Source: Forficula auricularia
Lineage: Eukaryota; Arthropoda; Insecta; Dermaptera; Forficulidae
Reading direction: 5' to 3'
NCBI GenBank assembly: GCA_024734495.1
Contig: JALMQS010000187.1
Span: forward strand, 8,047,055-8,111,054
DNA length: 64,000 bases
Shown here piece after piece: positions 59,901-62,459 of the stretch (position 1 is the stretch's first letter; the number at the start of each line of letters is the position of its first letter). The position numbers and the translations under genes were made by a program. The notes under the pieces are model-generated. The model saw only the letters and a program-made list of their open reading frames with translations. It searched no databases and was not told where the DNA came from.

Positions 59901-62258
59901 TAGTTGCAGACGCATGTGTTTTGTATTTGTCGGCGGAGCAAATCATTTTCAAAATATCTGGTCTAGTTTTTAAATAGGAATAGAGCTCATTACACGATTT
60001 GTTAATGTTTGTTTTTGTAATTAAAATGGCTTTTAAAACTGCGACATCTAACTGTGTTTTCTCTTTGGTCCATATATTTAACGAGAAAACCCTTTCCACA
60101 GGTGAGTTACTACCCGGCAGACATAAAACATATTCAATAATTCTTCGAAAATTGATGCAATACTATTAGAATAATTAATTATCACACGGCCTTGTCTCGA
60201 TTCGCGCAATTTACCCTGAGAAAAAAATTCTCTTTTGACAATAAAATGGGTTTTGTTAAATTTTGTTAAAGTAAAATTTATTTGGGATAACTAAATACTC
60301 TTAAGACAACATAATCTATTTCTTTATTTTAAATAAATTATTTAATAGACTTTGTTTGGCGATTTTCTATTTCACGTTTAAATAACATTTGAAAAAAAAC
60401 TTTAATAACTTTTGAAAGTTTATATTAGGAAAATAAGGACAAGTTTTTTACGTGTGACTTTTTTATTTATCCACCAACGTTTCGTCGACTTTGCCGACTT
60501 CTACAATTATAAGAACATTCTTGATACAAATTTACAATTAGAATTCAAAAACAAACATGTATTAATAGTTTACCTACCAAATAGTCATGTCACACATTCG
60601 TCTAAATTTTCTTATTACCTTCGTTACCATTGAAGGCGTCAAAGTCGACGAAACGTTGGTGGATAAATAAAAAAGTCACACATAAAAAACTTGTCGTTAT
60701 TTACTAATATAAACTTTCAAATTTAATAACTTTGGAATTCTATAACTCATGATCATGAATTAATTAAGATATCGATAAGTTCAGAACTGACTTTTGTAGG
60801 GAATTGAGCGCTCTAGAAAAAAGATCTCTTATGATTTTTCGATAAATCCACATTTTTTCTCAGTGCATATAAATCTGGTCTGTTTGCGAAAGCGGGACAT
60901 TTTTGCTCTCGGGACAGCCCGAAAGCGGGACGTATGGTCACAATAGTCATATCCCGAAATATATATAGAGTCATGCTAAACAAGCATCTTGTCTTTTATT
61001 TTTTTGTGAGACCTACCTAGAATTTTATATTTTTAAATTTTAAAAGTTTCTTAAATTTTTTATAATTTTCTTTACATTTCAAGATAATAATAATACCGGT
61101 AAAGAAGCAGCATCTCGAGCAGAAATCACAGCCTGAACTCCAAATATGAGTTGGCTTTCAATAGTTTTCTCAAGTCGCACACATAAAAGTTGATTCCGGG
61201 ATTTAATCAAATAACATAAATAATTAAGCCCAGAGAGATCAGTGCTCAAAAAGGCTTTCGAAGCTGCGACCCCAGAAAGATCTCTGATAAAAATAAAATA
61301 AAATTTGCAAGTAATCAATAAATATTACTATAATGTAATGAAAAATTGTTAATAAGATTCTTACTTTGATGCGGATTCAATCCAAAGATAATCAAAACAA
61401 ATTTCTGGAAATACTGGTCTTGTTTCGACGTTATCTTGAGCACAATAACTCATTAAAAGACGAGAATCTGCTGAATTGGCGGCCGGACTCGCCTTTTGTA
61501 GGAATCTAAAAATTCATTTAAGATAACAAAGAAAAATAATAAGAAATTTAAATGGCTTGGTGCGTACTTATAAAAAAAAATAATAATATTGTTAAATATA
61601 AAATAATCTTATGTGAAAATATATTTTAAGCACCAAATTTTAAATTTACAAACAATTTATATTTATGTTACTTCGAACTATTTAATTATTTGATTTATTA
61701 TTAAAGATAATTAATTAATTAAGAAATTTAATTGTGCGTACTGGATATGTTAATTTTTTAAATGAGGATGAATGAAATTCATGATCTAATGTCAATAAAT
61801 CTCACGATATAGTTGACGTTTATTATGTTTAATTGTGATAATAACTGTGCTTTAAATTACTTTCCAAGTGGATTAATTATATTTTAATTCATGATAAAAT
61901 GATGATATTCGACATTGATAAATAGAACTTACTTATTTTTAGCATGGGGTGAAATGATACTATGAGTAGTGAGACATGAGCTAGGAGATAACCTTTGAGC
62001 ATGGCTTGCCCCTAAGCTACATCTTCTTTGATTGGGGGACTGTTTTGGGATATCCAATAAATTTCCTAAATGTGGACCAAGCGAAGTCCGAGGAGTCCCG
62101 CGATTGCAGCCTCCACCCCCACCAGATGAAAATCGCATTGATCCAGAAAAACTTCCACCACTATTTGGTAAAATCATTGGTTCAAAGCTCGATAAAAAAT
62201 TATTCACACCATGACTTTGATTAGTGACATCTCCAATGCCACACATATACTGGCTTTC
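20811..62258 (-). CDS. ANAPC1: Anaphase-promoting complex subunit 1 (APC1), 26 exons, N-terminus outside window
   Basis: APC1 is the largest scaffold subunit of the APC/C, the nuclear E3 ubiquitin ligase that marks cyclins and securin for destruction. Joining the exons gives about 1734 residues; the human protein has 1944, so roughly 300 N-terminal residues (start of the beta-propeller) are beyond 62258. Order seen: a Ser/Thr-Pro-rich loop (exon 1, equivalent to the mitotically phosphorylated loop), the end of the propeller (exons 2-5, VLYTGV, IRDPVNNRITL), the middle domain (exons 6-12, LPKEIAL-like, TMALPIGRGM), proteasome/cyclosome repeats (exons 13-19, FHNGVAAGL, MALGLNGHL, HNVQVAALLSVGLLYEGTAH, ESYSLAAGLGLG, MALGLLFLGGGRY) and a C-terminal domain (exons 20-26). 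All junctions are GT-AG in consistent phase except exon 14/15. Introns are either 71-130 bp or long and full of transposons. Confidence 0.97.
21042..21173 (-). CDS. ANAPC1: APC1 exon 25
   Basis: 132 bases, SYLQAECLESDSAILAKLVV, YLTFYDIPTPKEPLQVT. Donor ACAG|GTAAAT. If unspliced, the frame runs 12 more codons to a stop (21009), a possible alternative C-terminus. Confidence 0.85.
21716..22200 (-). pseudogene. LINE ORF2 C-terminal fragments (Jockey/CR1-like), chimeric
   Basis: 22191-21946 reads KLSMYNKIIVYRQIIRPVWI, YGIQLWGCSKESNIRMIQTF, QNNTLRDIVDARWYIRKDL, a Jockey-type RT C-terminus. 21960-21720 is a frame-broken relative of the fragment at 7408-7725 (TSRDGNLLPPTVFPATYNLH). The two parts may be one element with a shift or a fusion of two. 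Lies in APC1 intron 24. Confidence 0.75.
22200..22990. other. APC1 intron 24, AT-rich, nothing recognised
   Basis: No exon or transposon ends resolved. ATTATTTTATAATAAATATC and similar simple stretches only. Confidence 0.35.
23001..23193 (-). CDS. ANAPC1: APC1 exon 24
   Basis: 193 bases, LQELRIAPSVYLLWQFKLLA, ending LKILLSSWERG; matches human SELWQIKLVLEFF by position and motif. Acceptor TTCAAAG|GGA, donor G|GTTTGT. Divergent, but phase fits both sides. Confidence 0.85.
23665..24184. repeat. Foldback element with CTGATGA-hairpin-GAAACGTC module
   Basis: Outer arms of about 140 bp: TCAAGCACCACAACACTCTG / CAGAGTGTTGTGGTGCTTGA, including GGGTACTTCTCCCATAAG. The unpaired interior carries CTGATGA, T, stem GACAAG/CTTGTC, GAAACGTC (24014-24046). 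A relative of the arm, without module, is at 52540-52665. Confidence 0.75.
24283..25790. repeat. 1.5-kb palindromic element
   Basis: Two arms of about 730 bp, near-identical in inverted orientation, around a ~43-bp loop near 25040-25080. Ends (A)CAGGAGTGATTCACGGTCGG / CCGACCGTGAATCACCCTG are flanked by TA, fitting a mariner-type target. Contains GAAACGTCGC near the ends of both arms but no CUGANGA. No ORF. Lies in APC1 intron 23. Confidence 0.85.
26060..26546 (-). pseudogene. Tc1/mariner deletion derivative with transposase C-terminus
   Basis: TIRs of the form CAGTGGGTGGCCAAATTATT, TA target. The minus strand retains MDWPGNSPDLNPIENVWAAL, KKEIGK, the third catalytic-motif region of a Tc1-type DDE transposase. 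The N-terminal domain and first catalytic residues are gone. A second derivative is at 34007-34846. Confidence 0.85.
26584..26772 (-). CDS. ANAPC1: APC1 exon 23
   Basis: 189 bases, PEVIRAFTSDPAIVNFCHHF, ITPFAYECITQDKLSILPLW; matches human PETISAFTSDPALLSFAEYF and LYECVTQ. Confidence 0.95.
26844..26982 (-). CDS. ANAPC1: APC1 exon 22
   Basis: 139 bases, SGYLSIKRKAGCLSYKEDPQ, GFRSLLAQTL; matches human LYVKLRAGQLSYKEDPMGWQ. Confidence 0.95.
27075..27130 (+). mobile_element. 3' tail of an RTE/CR1-like LINE
   Basis: AAACCAGTCTTAGGACTATA, TACTCAATCATGATGATGA matches the 3' end of the LINE at 5830-6490. Confidence 0.5.
27252..27400. mobile_element. hAT-type MITE, family D copy 3
   Basis: Same family in opposite orientation, in APC1 intron 21. 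The 8-bp duplication tctaaaac is perfect (27244-27251 and 27401-27408). Confidence 0.85.
27552..27619 (-). CDS. ANAPC1: APC1 exon 21
   Basis: 68 bases, VIIKDSRYWPIVFQRDRNWE; matches human IKVKGPRYWELLID. Begins GTTATAATTAAA after CAG. Donor GA|GTAAGA. Confidence 0.92.
27620..29001 (-). other. APC1 intron 20 bounded by 15-bp direct repeats
   Basis: The 1382-bp intron has CAGGTTATAATTAAA across its 5' splice site (29004-28990 on the minus strand) and the identical 15 bases across its 3' splice site (27622-27608). Interior is AT-rich, without recognisable transposase. See findings. Confidence 0.7.
29002..29182 (-). CDS. ANAPC1: APC1 exon 20
   Basis: 181 bases, YHLQAFRHLYVLAVEPRLLI, KAPAMLPELDKLQQ; matches human YHLQALRHLYVLAAEPRLLV. 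Its donor CAG|GTTATAATTAAA is repeated at the next exon's acceptor. Confidence 0.97.
29268..29702 (-). CDS. ANAPC1: APC1 exon 19: PC repeats
   Basis: 435 bases, NIIAGACMALGLRYAGSGDP, TVETCLNVIVLALASVMAGT, HMALGLLFLGGGRYTLS, FFPKFPTHSNDNR; the most conserved exon. Confidence 0.98.
29822..30225. repeat. Foldback element, family A copy 1
   Basis: Arms of about 170 bp around a loop near 30035; outer flank GGTGTTGGTGCAAGGTGAAA is the family terminus. Right arm, plus strand, carries TTTC, CTGAAGA, T, GGG..CCC, GAAA, ATATATATAT, T, GAAA (30054-30097). Lies in APC1 intron 18. Confidence 0.8.
30238..30998. mobile_element. TIR element of about 760 bp
   Basis: Left TTAAAGCAATTGAACCGCCA, right (reversed) AAAGCAATTGAACAGCGAAA; TTAA at both ends. 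Contains a short internal inverted repeat at 30820-30965 and a GATAA microsatellite near 30798. No ORF. Confidence 0.6.
31208..31432. repeat. Short MITE-like repeat, copy 2
   Basis: Second copy of the family at 548-770, inside APC1 intron 18. Imperfect inverted ends are GGCCGTAGTCAAC and TTCTGGCTACGGTCTTGCC. Confidence 0.45.
31560..31790. repeat. Dispersed repeat, second copy
   Basis: Related to 9110-9300 (CCTAATTAATCAAACTAATT, TTTTCTATAATGATGTAT). In APC1 intron 18. Confidence 0.45.
31800..32343 (+). mobile_element. TIR element family L, copy 1
   Basis: Ends CTTAAGGAGGTTCTTTCGCG and GTGAAAGAACTACGTTAAG. Shares its full length with 36640-37170 in inverted orientation. No ORF. In APC1 intron 18. 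Confidence 0.75.
32732..32953 (-). CDS. ANAPC1: APC1 exon 18
   Basis: 222 bases, SVAEWIRPPDTSYLLDLVKP, DFLLLRVVARALILWSEVKP; matches human IADWLRAPDTMYLLDFVKPEF. Ends ATG TA|GTAAGT. Confidence 0.97.
33067..33831 (+). mobile_element. Non-autonomous Helitron, copy 1
   Basis: Starts TCTATATATATATAAAATTA after A and ends GCCTTGCAGCTAGT before T, fitting Helitron 5'-TC and CTRRT-3' ends with A/T insertion. Middle contains TGTCTGTACATTGGTCCAAA and a G-rich tract (33590-33780). Second copy at 49863-50636. In APC1 intron 17. Confidence 0.75.
34007..34846. mobile_element. Tc1/mariner deletion derivative, interrupted by LINE
   Basis: TIRs CAGTGGGTGGCCAAATTATT / AATAATTTGGCCACCCACTG with TA target (34005-34006, 34847-34848). 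The remaining coding remnant is shared with 26060-26546 (TTTCGATCGGGTTGAG, GCGAGTTGC). A LINE end is inserted at 34295-34639. In APC1 intron 17. Confidence 0.85.
34295..34639 (-). pseudogene. 5'-truncated LINE, nested
   Basis: Poly(A) end at 34295-34311 (T-run on plus strand), perfect 11-bp duplication CCTTTAATAAT (34284-34294, 34640-34650). Encodes only the ORF2 terminus: LFQMKIKDNPLCNCGEIGDI, NHLVLNCINTKHKIDKFY, with the C.CG....H.+..C zinc-knuckle pattern of non-LTR elements. Confidence 0.88.
34850..34990 (+). repeat. Foldback-family C fragment
   Basis: AAACCCTGAAGGAGAGAAGA, TCCTCCGAAATGTCAGG, then CATTATCCTTGGGCTGCC; single degenerate arm. Confidence 0.5.
35010..35136 (-). CDS. ANAPC1: APC1 exon 17
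   Basis: 127 bases, YKVPSYQIREGDCVNIDVTS, PAATLALGMIYFNTCDR; matches human SPSYQIKEGDTINVDVTCPG. Confidence 0.97.
35606..35788 (-). CDS. ANAPC1: APC1 exon 16
   Basis: 183 bases, RPPGPEMENSSDRESYSLAA, LNDLSIPDTLNYYMIGGRKR; matches human RPPGPEMEYCTDRESYSLAAG. Confidence 0.97.
35987..36243. mobile_element. TIR element, copy 2
   Basis: Ends ATCGTCGCCTTAGAGTGTAA and TTACACTGTAAGGCGACGAT form a 29-bp inverted repeat with three mismatches. Interior shares GATAAAAAATGGA, GAAAAAGAG and CAGGGCAGAGAAAAA with 12900-13145. Lies in APC1 intron 15. Confidence 0.65.
36640..37170 (-). mobile_element. TIR element family L, copy 2
   Basis: Inverted copy of 31800-32343: GTGTGGATTGTCGCGAAAGA, GAAACGATCCGGCAAGTATG and others match. 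In APC1 intron 15, so exons 16-18 lie between inverted copies. Confidence 0.75.
37517..37695 (-). CDS. ANAPC1: APC1 exon 15
   Basis: 179 bases, TMDVDVTKALSIHVESLLPP, LNIPHNVQVAALLSVGLLYE, GTAHRHIAESLLSEIG; nearly continuous match to human. Begins A|ACT ATG after TTTTTTAG. Confidence 0.96.
37738..37862 (+). repeat. Foldback-family C end fragment
   Basis: TTCCAATAAATTGATTTTAT and TTCATTATCCTTGGGCTGC as in other C copies; module missing. Confidence 0.45.
37870..38075 (-). mobile_element. Helitron-related C-rich fragment, inverted
   Basis: Read on the minus strand it has GGTCCACTAG-like sequence, CTAGAAATGCAAAAACTATG then a G-rich tract and GTGCTTCGCTCGGTGGC, parallel to the 3' half of the other Helitrons. 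Confidence 0.45.
38302..38484 (-). mobile_element. tRNA-derived SINE, family 2 copy 2
   Basis: Perfect 12-bp duplication CACCTGTTAATT (38290-38301, 38485-38496). Minus strand: head with TAGTCGGTAGCATATC and B-box GGGTTCGAATCC, tail GTATCGTAAATTGGCTTATG, A-run. The most complete copy of the family. Confidence 0.88.
39033..39168. repeat. Small foldback
   Basis: ACTTGGCTTTTACGCATTA faces TAATGCGTAAAAGCCAAGT with about 95 bp between. Confidence 0.6.
39245..39395 (+). mobile_element. Helitron 3' end fragment
   Basis: TGGCTAGCAAGAGGGCCGCC, TTCGACATCCCTCGCGACTA GT resembles the terminal part of the 33-kb Helitron and ends CTAGT. Its own 5' part is missing. Confidence 0.45.
39676..39844 (-). CDS. 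ANAPC1: APC1 exon 14
   Basis: 169 bases, DHAGFIMALGLNGHLSNLAM and MPSVGILIGIAATKRG, clear PC repeat. The only nearby donor, CGAG|GTTCTA, leaves phase 1, but exon 15 needs phase 2 (see findings). Confidence 0.95.
39931..40047 (-). CDS. ANAPC1: APC1 exon 13: start of PC repeats
   Basis: 117 bases, VVPNMNLWPTFHNGVAAGLR, LTPYTKDIDSDWILFNKPK; matches human WASFHNGVAAGLKI and WIVYNKPK. Confidence 0.97.
40744..41376. repeat. Palindromic element family E, copy 1
   Basis: Arms of about 300 bp (GTGGTCCTTATTTTGGGTAT ... ATACCCAAAATAAGGACCAC), centre near 41055. No ORF. In APC1 intron 12. Copy 2 at 51779-52424. Confidence 0.85.
41396..41490 (+). repeat. Foldback family A, solo right arm
   Basis: ACTCTTGAAGAAGGCTCGTA, GCCCGAAATATATATAG, then GTGAAACCTACCTAG. 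Stem GGCU/AGCC is kept. Confidence 0.5.
42001..42484 (+). mobile_element. Tigger/pogo-type element, deletion derivative
   Basis: TIRs CAGTGATACCTTGAGATACG / CGTATCTCAAGGTACCACTG with TA target, the signature of Tigger elements. A remnant RRQKQTSLDRYLMKV, SRSESLESEAKKA then stop (42170-42252) matches the extreme C-terminus of Tigger transposases. In APC1 intron 12. Confidence 0.85.
42671..42976 (-). CDS. ANAPC1: APC1 exon 12
   Basis: 306 bases, AKRLLQSSHPVKIDISQRPD, VTDHEFIEEQEKHLYAMCTR, TMALPIGRGMATL, GKAPPRGTTVDL; very close to human APC1. Confidence 0.98.
43332..43655. repeat. Foldback family A, copy 2
   Basis: Near-perfect palindrome 43334-43601 (arms about 130 bp, ~10-bp loop at 43463). 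Carries CCTGATGAAGGGTTCATAGC then CGAAATATGTATAGAG. Right flank ends in the family terminus ACCAACACC. In APC1 intron 11. Confidence 0.85.
44522..45285. mobile_element. TIR element interrupted by SINE
   Basis: Ends CACAGGTCGACAAAATTTTT / AAATTTTTGTCGACCTGTG flanked by TTA. Internal arms at 44885-45165 (GACGAAAAAGGCCATTTTGA and its inverse) are also palindromic. The SINE at 44566 is nested. Confidence 0.7.
44566..44780 (+). mobile_element. tRNA-derived SINE, family 1 copy 2 (nested)
   Basis: Same family; head GGTAGCTCAGTCAGCTAACG with B-box GGGGTTCGATCC. Perfect 11-bp duplication AAGATTTCTTT (44555-44565, 44781-44791). Inserted inside the TIR element at 44522-45285. Confidence 0.92.
45347..45817 (-). 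CDS. ANAPC1: APC1 exon 11
   Basis: 471 bases, NLPASLSLLISHAIYESREN, PPPDWTSPLYKLIGREDLAA, ending DDGLDALDSE; matches human LPFGIALPIRDAIYHCREQP and VCLLIGRQDLS. Confidence 0.96.
46130..46850. repeat. Palindrome nested in hAT and split by a MITE
   Basis: Left arm TTTTTTTACATACTTTTTAG...TTCTATTCATTCTACAAATT faces AATTTGTAGAATGAATAGAA...CTAAAAAGTATGTAAAAAAA. The right arm is interrupted by the family D MITE at 46673-46799. Confidence 0.75.
46673..46799. mobile_element. hAT-type MITE, family D copy 4 (nested)
   Basis: Same TIRs, shorter interior. Flanked by agaaaaac at 46665-46672 and 46800-46807. It is inserted in the right arm of the palindrome at 46130-46850, which itself lies inside the hAT remnant at 45868-47163. 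Confidence 0.8.
47205..47570. repeat. Foldback element, family B, with hammerhead-like module in both arms
   Basis: Arms of about 170 bp, loop about 16 bp near 47395. Each arm carries AAATGGGCCA, CTGAGGA, hairpin, (G/A)AAACGTC, TGGCCCATTT (47253-47304 on minus, 47473-47524 on plus). No ORF. In APC1 intron 10. Confidence 0.85.
47611..47790 (-). CDS. ANAPC1: APC1 exon 10
   Basis: 180 bases, PPSFITPDPPQIFQHIYNLL...ISPYPYINQVNKRSRDMVQ; matches human HPSFFTSEPPSIYQWV and PPYPYLPGICERSR. Confidence 0.95.
47868..48020 (-). CDS. ANAPC1: APC1 exon 9
   Basis: 153 bases, DLKLDSLLLDTLPLLAPALH and NLPNYVDFYWRDYPDLWPPL; matches human ELKLNTL and GPYVDHYYRDYPTL. Flanking introns are 73 and 77 bp. Confidence 0.96.
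48094..48431 (-). CDS. ANAPC1: APC1 exon 8
   Basis: 338 bases, APKKKRSSDSGTNEDFDYVI and LFQHMPLVLYSLHLLYE, matching human APKKARPSETGSDDDWEYLL and LFTHIPAIFFVLHLVYEE. Confidence 0.96.
48820..49150 (-). pseudogene. Jockey-type LINE RT fragment
   Basis: Minus-strand MYGCQIWGTATEFNLSKIQR, VQSKILRGITNTP, then after a one-base shift VPSIREVIYNQFDKHQRKLE. Truncated and frameshifted. Confidence 0.75.
49199..49863 (+). pseudogene. Jockey-type LINE 3' end
   Basis: KLEYCSVIWNNYYEIHKASL, ERVQHKFLRTVNYKLG, LNTLEQRRDYNDISFLLKLI, the RT C-terminus, followed by a 3'UTR and an AAATA-repeat tail (49840-49863). A stop at 49548 breaks the end of the ORF. 5'-truncated. Confidence 0.85.
49863..50636 (+). mobile_element. 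Non-autonomous Helitron, copy 2 (5' end shortened)
   Basis: Same interior as 33067-33831 and end GCCTTGCAGCTAGT. The start merges into the AAATA tail of the preceding LINE. G-rich tract at 50380-50620. In APC1 intron 7. Confidence 0.75.
50747..50896 (-). CDS. ANAPC1: APC1 exon 7
   Basis: 150 bases, ARCLTTLKQVLPKELALLVA...GTRNAPGSQDIAPAHEWLLF, matching human ILPKEIAVQ...SAPGG..YHSEWNLF. Donor G|GTATGA. Confidence 0.95.
51577..51637 (-). CDS. ANAPC1: APC1 exon 6
   Basis: 61 bases, EYSDGSLYRIKLPEMQTSLL, matching human LSNGSMVRITIPEIATSEL. Donor A|GTAATT. Confidence 0.93.
51779..52424. repeat. Palindromic element family E, copy 2
   Basis: Same element; TAAGGTGGTCATAATTTTGG at left and GGACCACCCTAATAT at right. 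In APC1 intron 5. Confidence 0.85.
52540..52665. repeat. Small relative of the 23.7-kb foldback
   Basis: Contains TTTCATTTCTTATGGGAGAA, GTACCCTGTGCCAACCGACA and GGTTTGACTCATATACCTCA as at 24090-24170, bounded by short inverted ends GATGAAGCTCTATAATAC / TATTATAGAGCTTCATC. Confidence 0.6.
52838..52900 (+). repeat. 60-bp shared block, copy 2
   Basis: Second copy of the block at 18770-18830, close to the tRNA-Val gene in APC1 intron 5. Confidence 0.55.
53034..53106 (-). tRNA. tRNA-Val (anticodon CAC)
   Basis: 73 nt, acceptor stem GTTTCCG/CGGAAAC with discriminator A. D-arm contains AGTGTAGCGGTTATCAC (A box). The anticodon arm is TGTGC-TTCACAC-GCACA giving CAC. The T-arm is CCCGG-TTCGATC-CCGGG (B box). 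A run of T follows directly as Pol III terminator. It lies in APC1 intron 5 on the same strand. No intron. All stems pair, so it should be functional. Confidence 0.95.
53525..53885 (-). repeat. Tandem repeat of about 115 bp, C-tract containing
   Basis: Three full units and a partial one: TTAGTTTTTG(C/G)ATTTTTA, CTGATTATGTATACAAAATT, TGGTTG(A)GTTTGGTAAATGG, then C-tract and CATTTTGGG. The unit is similar, inverted, to the region TGTATACATAAT...GCAAAAACT of the Helitrons at 33 and 50 kb. Confidence 0.75.
53890..54260. other. Repeat-derived DNA without gene
   Basis: CACCAAAATCTAATCAGCTC resembles 11575 and 57345 regions; CTAACAGACATTTTG and TTTTTGAGATATTTTGAAAA (also at 37400) indicate an old dispersed repeat. 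No ORF or ends resolved. Confidence 0.35.
54283..54745 (-). pseudogene. LINE ORF2 C-terminal fragment
   Basis: Minus strand: NSWYDEWARENAILKIVKPN, RMQTKLIRLRAFVILREN, CGMCNSRITVDHVLIECPVY. The C..C.....DH.L.ECP motif is the C-terminal zinc knuckle of Jockey-type LINEs. AATTTAATTTAATTTATTTA tail. 5'-truncated. Confidence 0.82.
54779..55031 (+). repeat. Foldback-family C, single arm
   Basis: AAACC, CTGAA, stem GGAGG/CCTCC, GAAACGTC, GGTTT at 54849-54888, followed by the family end TTCCTCCCTACCCCTGGGCT. Here CUGANGA is shortened to CUGAA before the stem. Confidence 0.6.
55097..55412. repeat. Foldback family A, copy 3
   Basis: Near-perfect ~280-bp palindrome (55097-55378) with a 2-base loop at 55236. 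Right arm: ACTC, CTGAAGA, T, GGG..CCC, GAAA, TATATATC, GAGT (55249-55290). Terminus AGAACCGACACC. Confidence 0.88.
55440..55812. repeat. Composite foldback remnant
   Basis: TACGACGTTTCG...TTTTCAAGTACTCAATTACTT at left faces AAGTAATTGAGTACTTGAAA at right, then jumps into the C-family end (GAAACGTCGGTTTGAAAGG, TTTCCTCCCTACCCTTGGGC). Looks like two families fused. Confidence 0.55.
56140..56395. repeat. Foldback family A, copy 4
   Basis: Arms TAAAGTAAAGGAGTGTAGTT ... AAACTACACCACCTTTACTT, with the module ACTC, CTGAAGA, T, GGac..CCC, GAAA, TATATT, GAGT in the loop (56274-56312). Terminus GGTGTGGGTTTTAGGTGAAA. Confidence 0.85.
56550..56838 (-). CDS. ANAPC1: APC1 exon 5
   Basis: 289 bases; ends RRLGALIGIRDPVNNRITL, the conserved end of the beta-propeller. 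The first half is an Ala/Ser/Pro-rich insertion. Donor TTG|GTAAGT. Confidence 0.95.
56874..57024. mobile_element. hAT-type MITE
   Basis: TIRs CAGTGGCGTAGCT / AGCTACGCCCTTG with perfect 8-bp duplication attatatc (56866-56873, 57025-57032). In APC1 intron 4. Confidence 0.85.
57033..57974. other. APC1 intron 4, repeat-rich, no gene
   Basis: Contains a C-tract (57458-57470), a T-tract (57770-57782) and sequence resembling Helitron-like interior repeats (CACCAAAAACTAATCAGTTC). Nothing firm. Confidence 0.35.
57975..58881 (+). mobile_element. hAT element, deletion derivative with dimerisation domain
   Basis: TIRs CAGTGGCGATTCAT / TTAATCCGCCACTG with perfect 8-bp duplication cctgcccc (57967-57974, 58882-58889). 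An open frame (58259-58597, 112 codons) encodes the hAT C-terminal dimerisation region: TLPISNVSGERSFSALKRLK, NYVRNKISENRLNYLSTIYI. The catalytic part is deleted, so not autonomous. The ends and duplication are intact, suggesting recent movement. Confidence 0.92.
59019..59185 (-). CDS. ANAPC1: APC1 exon 4
   Basis: 167 bases, HLQMIATLDLTGGIVLYTGV and SKVHIGGIPSALTTSNYLSL; matches human LVLYTGV..VGKVFIPGLP. Donor AG|GTATTT. Confidence 0.95.
59590..59745 (+). mobile_element. RTE-like LINE 3' end
   Basis: ATCAAAATCGGTTCAGCGGT, GTGAAAACGTAACAGACAGA, TTTCGCATTTATAATATAG is the common 3' end of insect RTE-type LINEs. No coding part. Confidence 0.55.
60404..60733. repeat. Foldback (family B-like), nested in hAT
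   Basis: Arms of about 100 bp: GAAAGTTTATATTAGGAAAA / AATATAAACTTTC and CACCAACGTTTCGTCGACTT / GTCGACGAAACGTTGGTG. The CTGANGA end is degenerate (TTGAAGG on the plus strand). Confidence 0.8.
61097..61283 (-). CDS. ANAPC1: APC1 exon 3
   Basis: 187 bases, TDLSGLNYLCYLIKSRNQLL...LEKTIESQLIFGV...ARDAASLP, matching human FLCFLVESQLQL and TQLIFGS...AKDAAP. Donor is CCG|GTATTA. Confidence 0.95.
61365..61505 (-). CDS. ANAPC1: APC1 exon 2
   Basis: 141 bases, FLQKASPAANSADSRLLMS then RPVFPEICFDYLWIESASK, matching human PIVPELCIDHLWTE. Donor GTAAGA. Confidence 0.93.
61506..61932 (-). other. APC1 intron 1 of window
   Basis: 427 bp, AT-rich, nothing recognised. Confidence 0.5.
61933..62258 (-). CDS. 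ANAPC1: APC1 exon 1 of window: Ser/Thr-Pro loop
   Basis: Starts GAA AGC CAG (ESQYMCGIGDV) after TTTTAG, phase 0; ends at GTAAGT in phase 2. Rich in S and G with several SP/TP sites (GTPRTSL, QSPNQRR, SLGASHAQRLSPSS, IISPH). The matching human loop is where CDK phosphorylation controls CDC20 loading; sequence itself is poorly conserved, so placement rests on the following exons. Confidence 0.8.
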
Positions 62259-62459
62259 CTAAAATATATTTAAGAAAAATATACAAATTAATAAAAATTA
62301 TTTATTTTGCAAAGTGAGCCCGGAAACACTTCTTGATTTCAAGTGGTTATAAAATCAAAACTTAGTGGAATATGTTTATAAGCTGTAGAGCGCAGATTCA
62401 TGGACTTAAGAAATTTCAGCCTTAAGCTACATATACATTGGACAATTCGCAGGGCCGAA
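62259..62459 (-). other. APC1 upstream intron
   Basis: Sequence 5' of the first visible APC1 exon. No further APC1 exon was found between here and 64000, so this intron is at least 1.7 kb and the upstream exons lie outside the window. Confidence 0.6.

Larger units (their letters stand above)
59374..60952 (-). mobile_element. hAT (Zaphod/Tip100-like) element, nested and itself interrupted
   Basis: Ends CTAAGGTGACCAT...GGCGGGACGC and AGCGGGACGTATGGTCACAA TAG: the GTGACCATA.GTCCCG type of hAT terminus. Target duplication TCATA. The minus strand keeps the transposase end: CLPGSNSPVERVFSLNIWTK, EKTQLDVAVLKAILITKTNI, CNELYSYLKTRPDILKMIC. An RTE-like 3' tail (59590-59745) and a foldback (60404-60733) are inside. 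Confidence 0.85.
59262..61010. repeat. Foldback family A, copy 5, split by a hAT
   Basis: Left part GGTGTGGGTTCTTGGTGAAA, ACTCCTGATGATGGCTCATA; right part TCATATCCCGAAATATATAT, AGAGTCATG, GTGAGACCTACCTAG. The hAT at 59374-60952 sits between them with TCATA on both sides. Confidence 0.75.
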
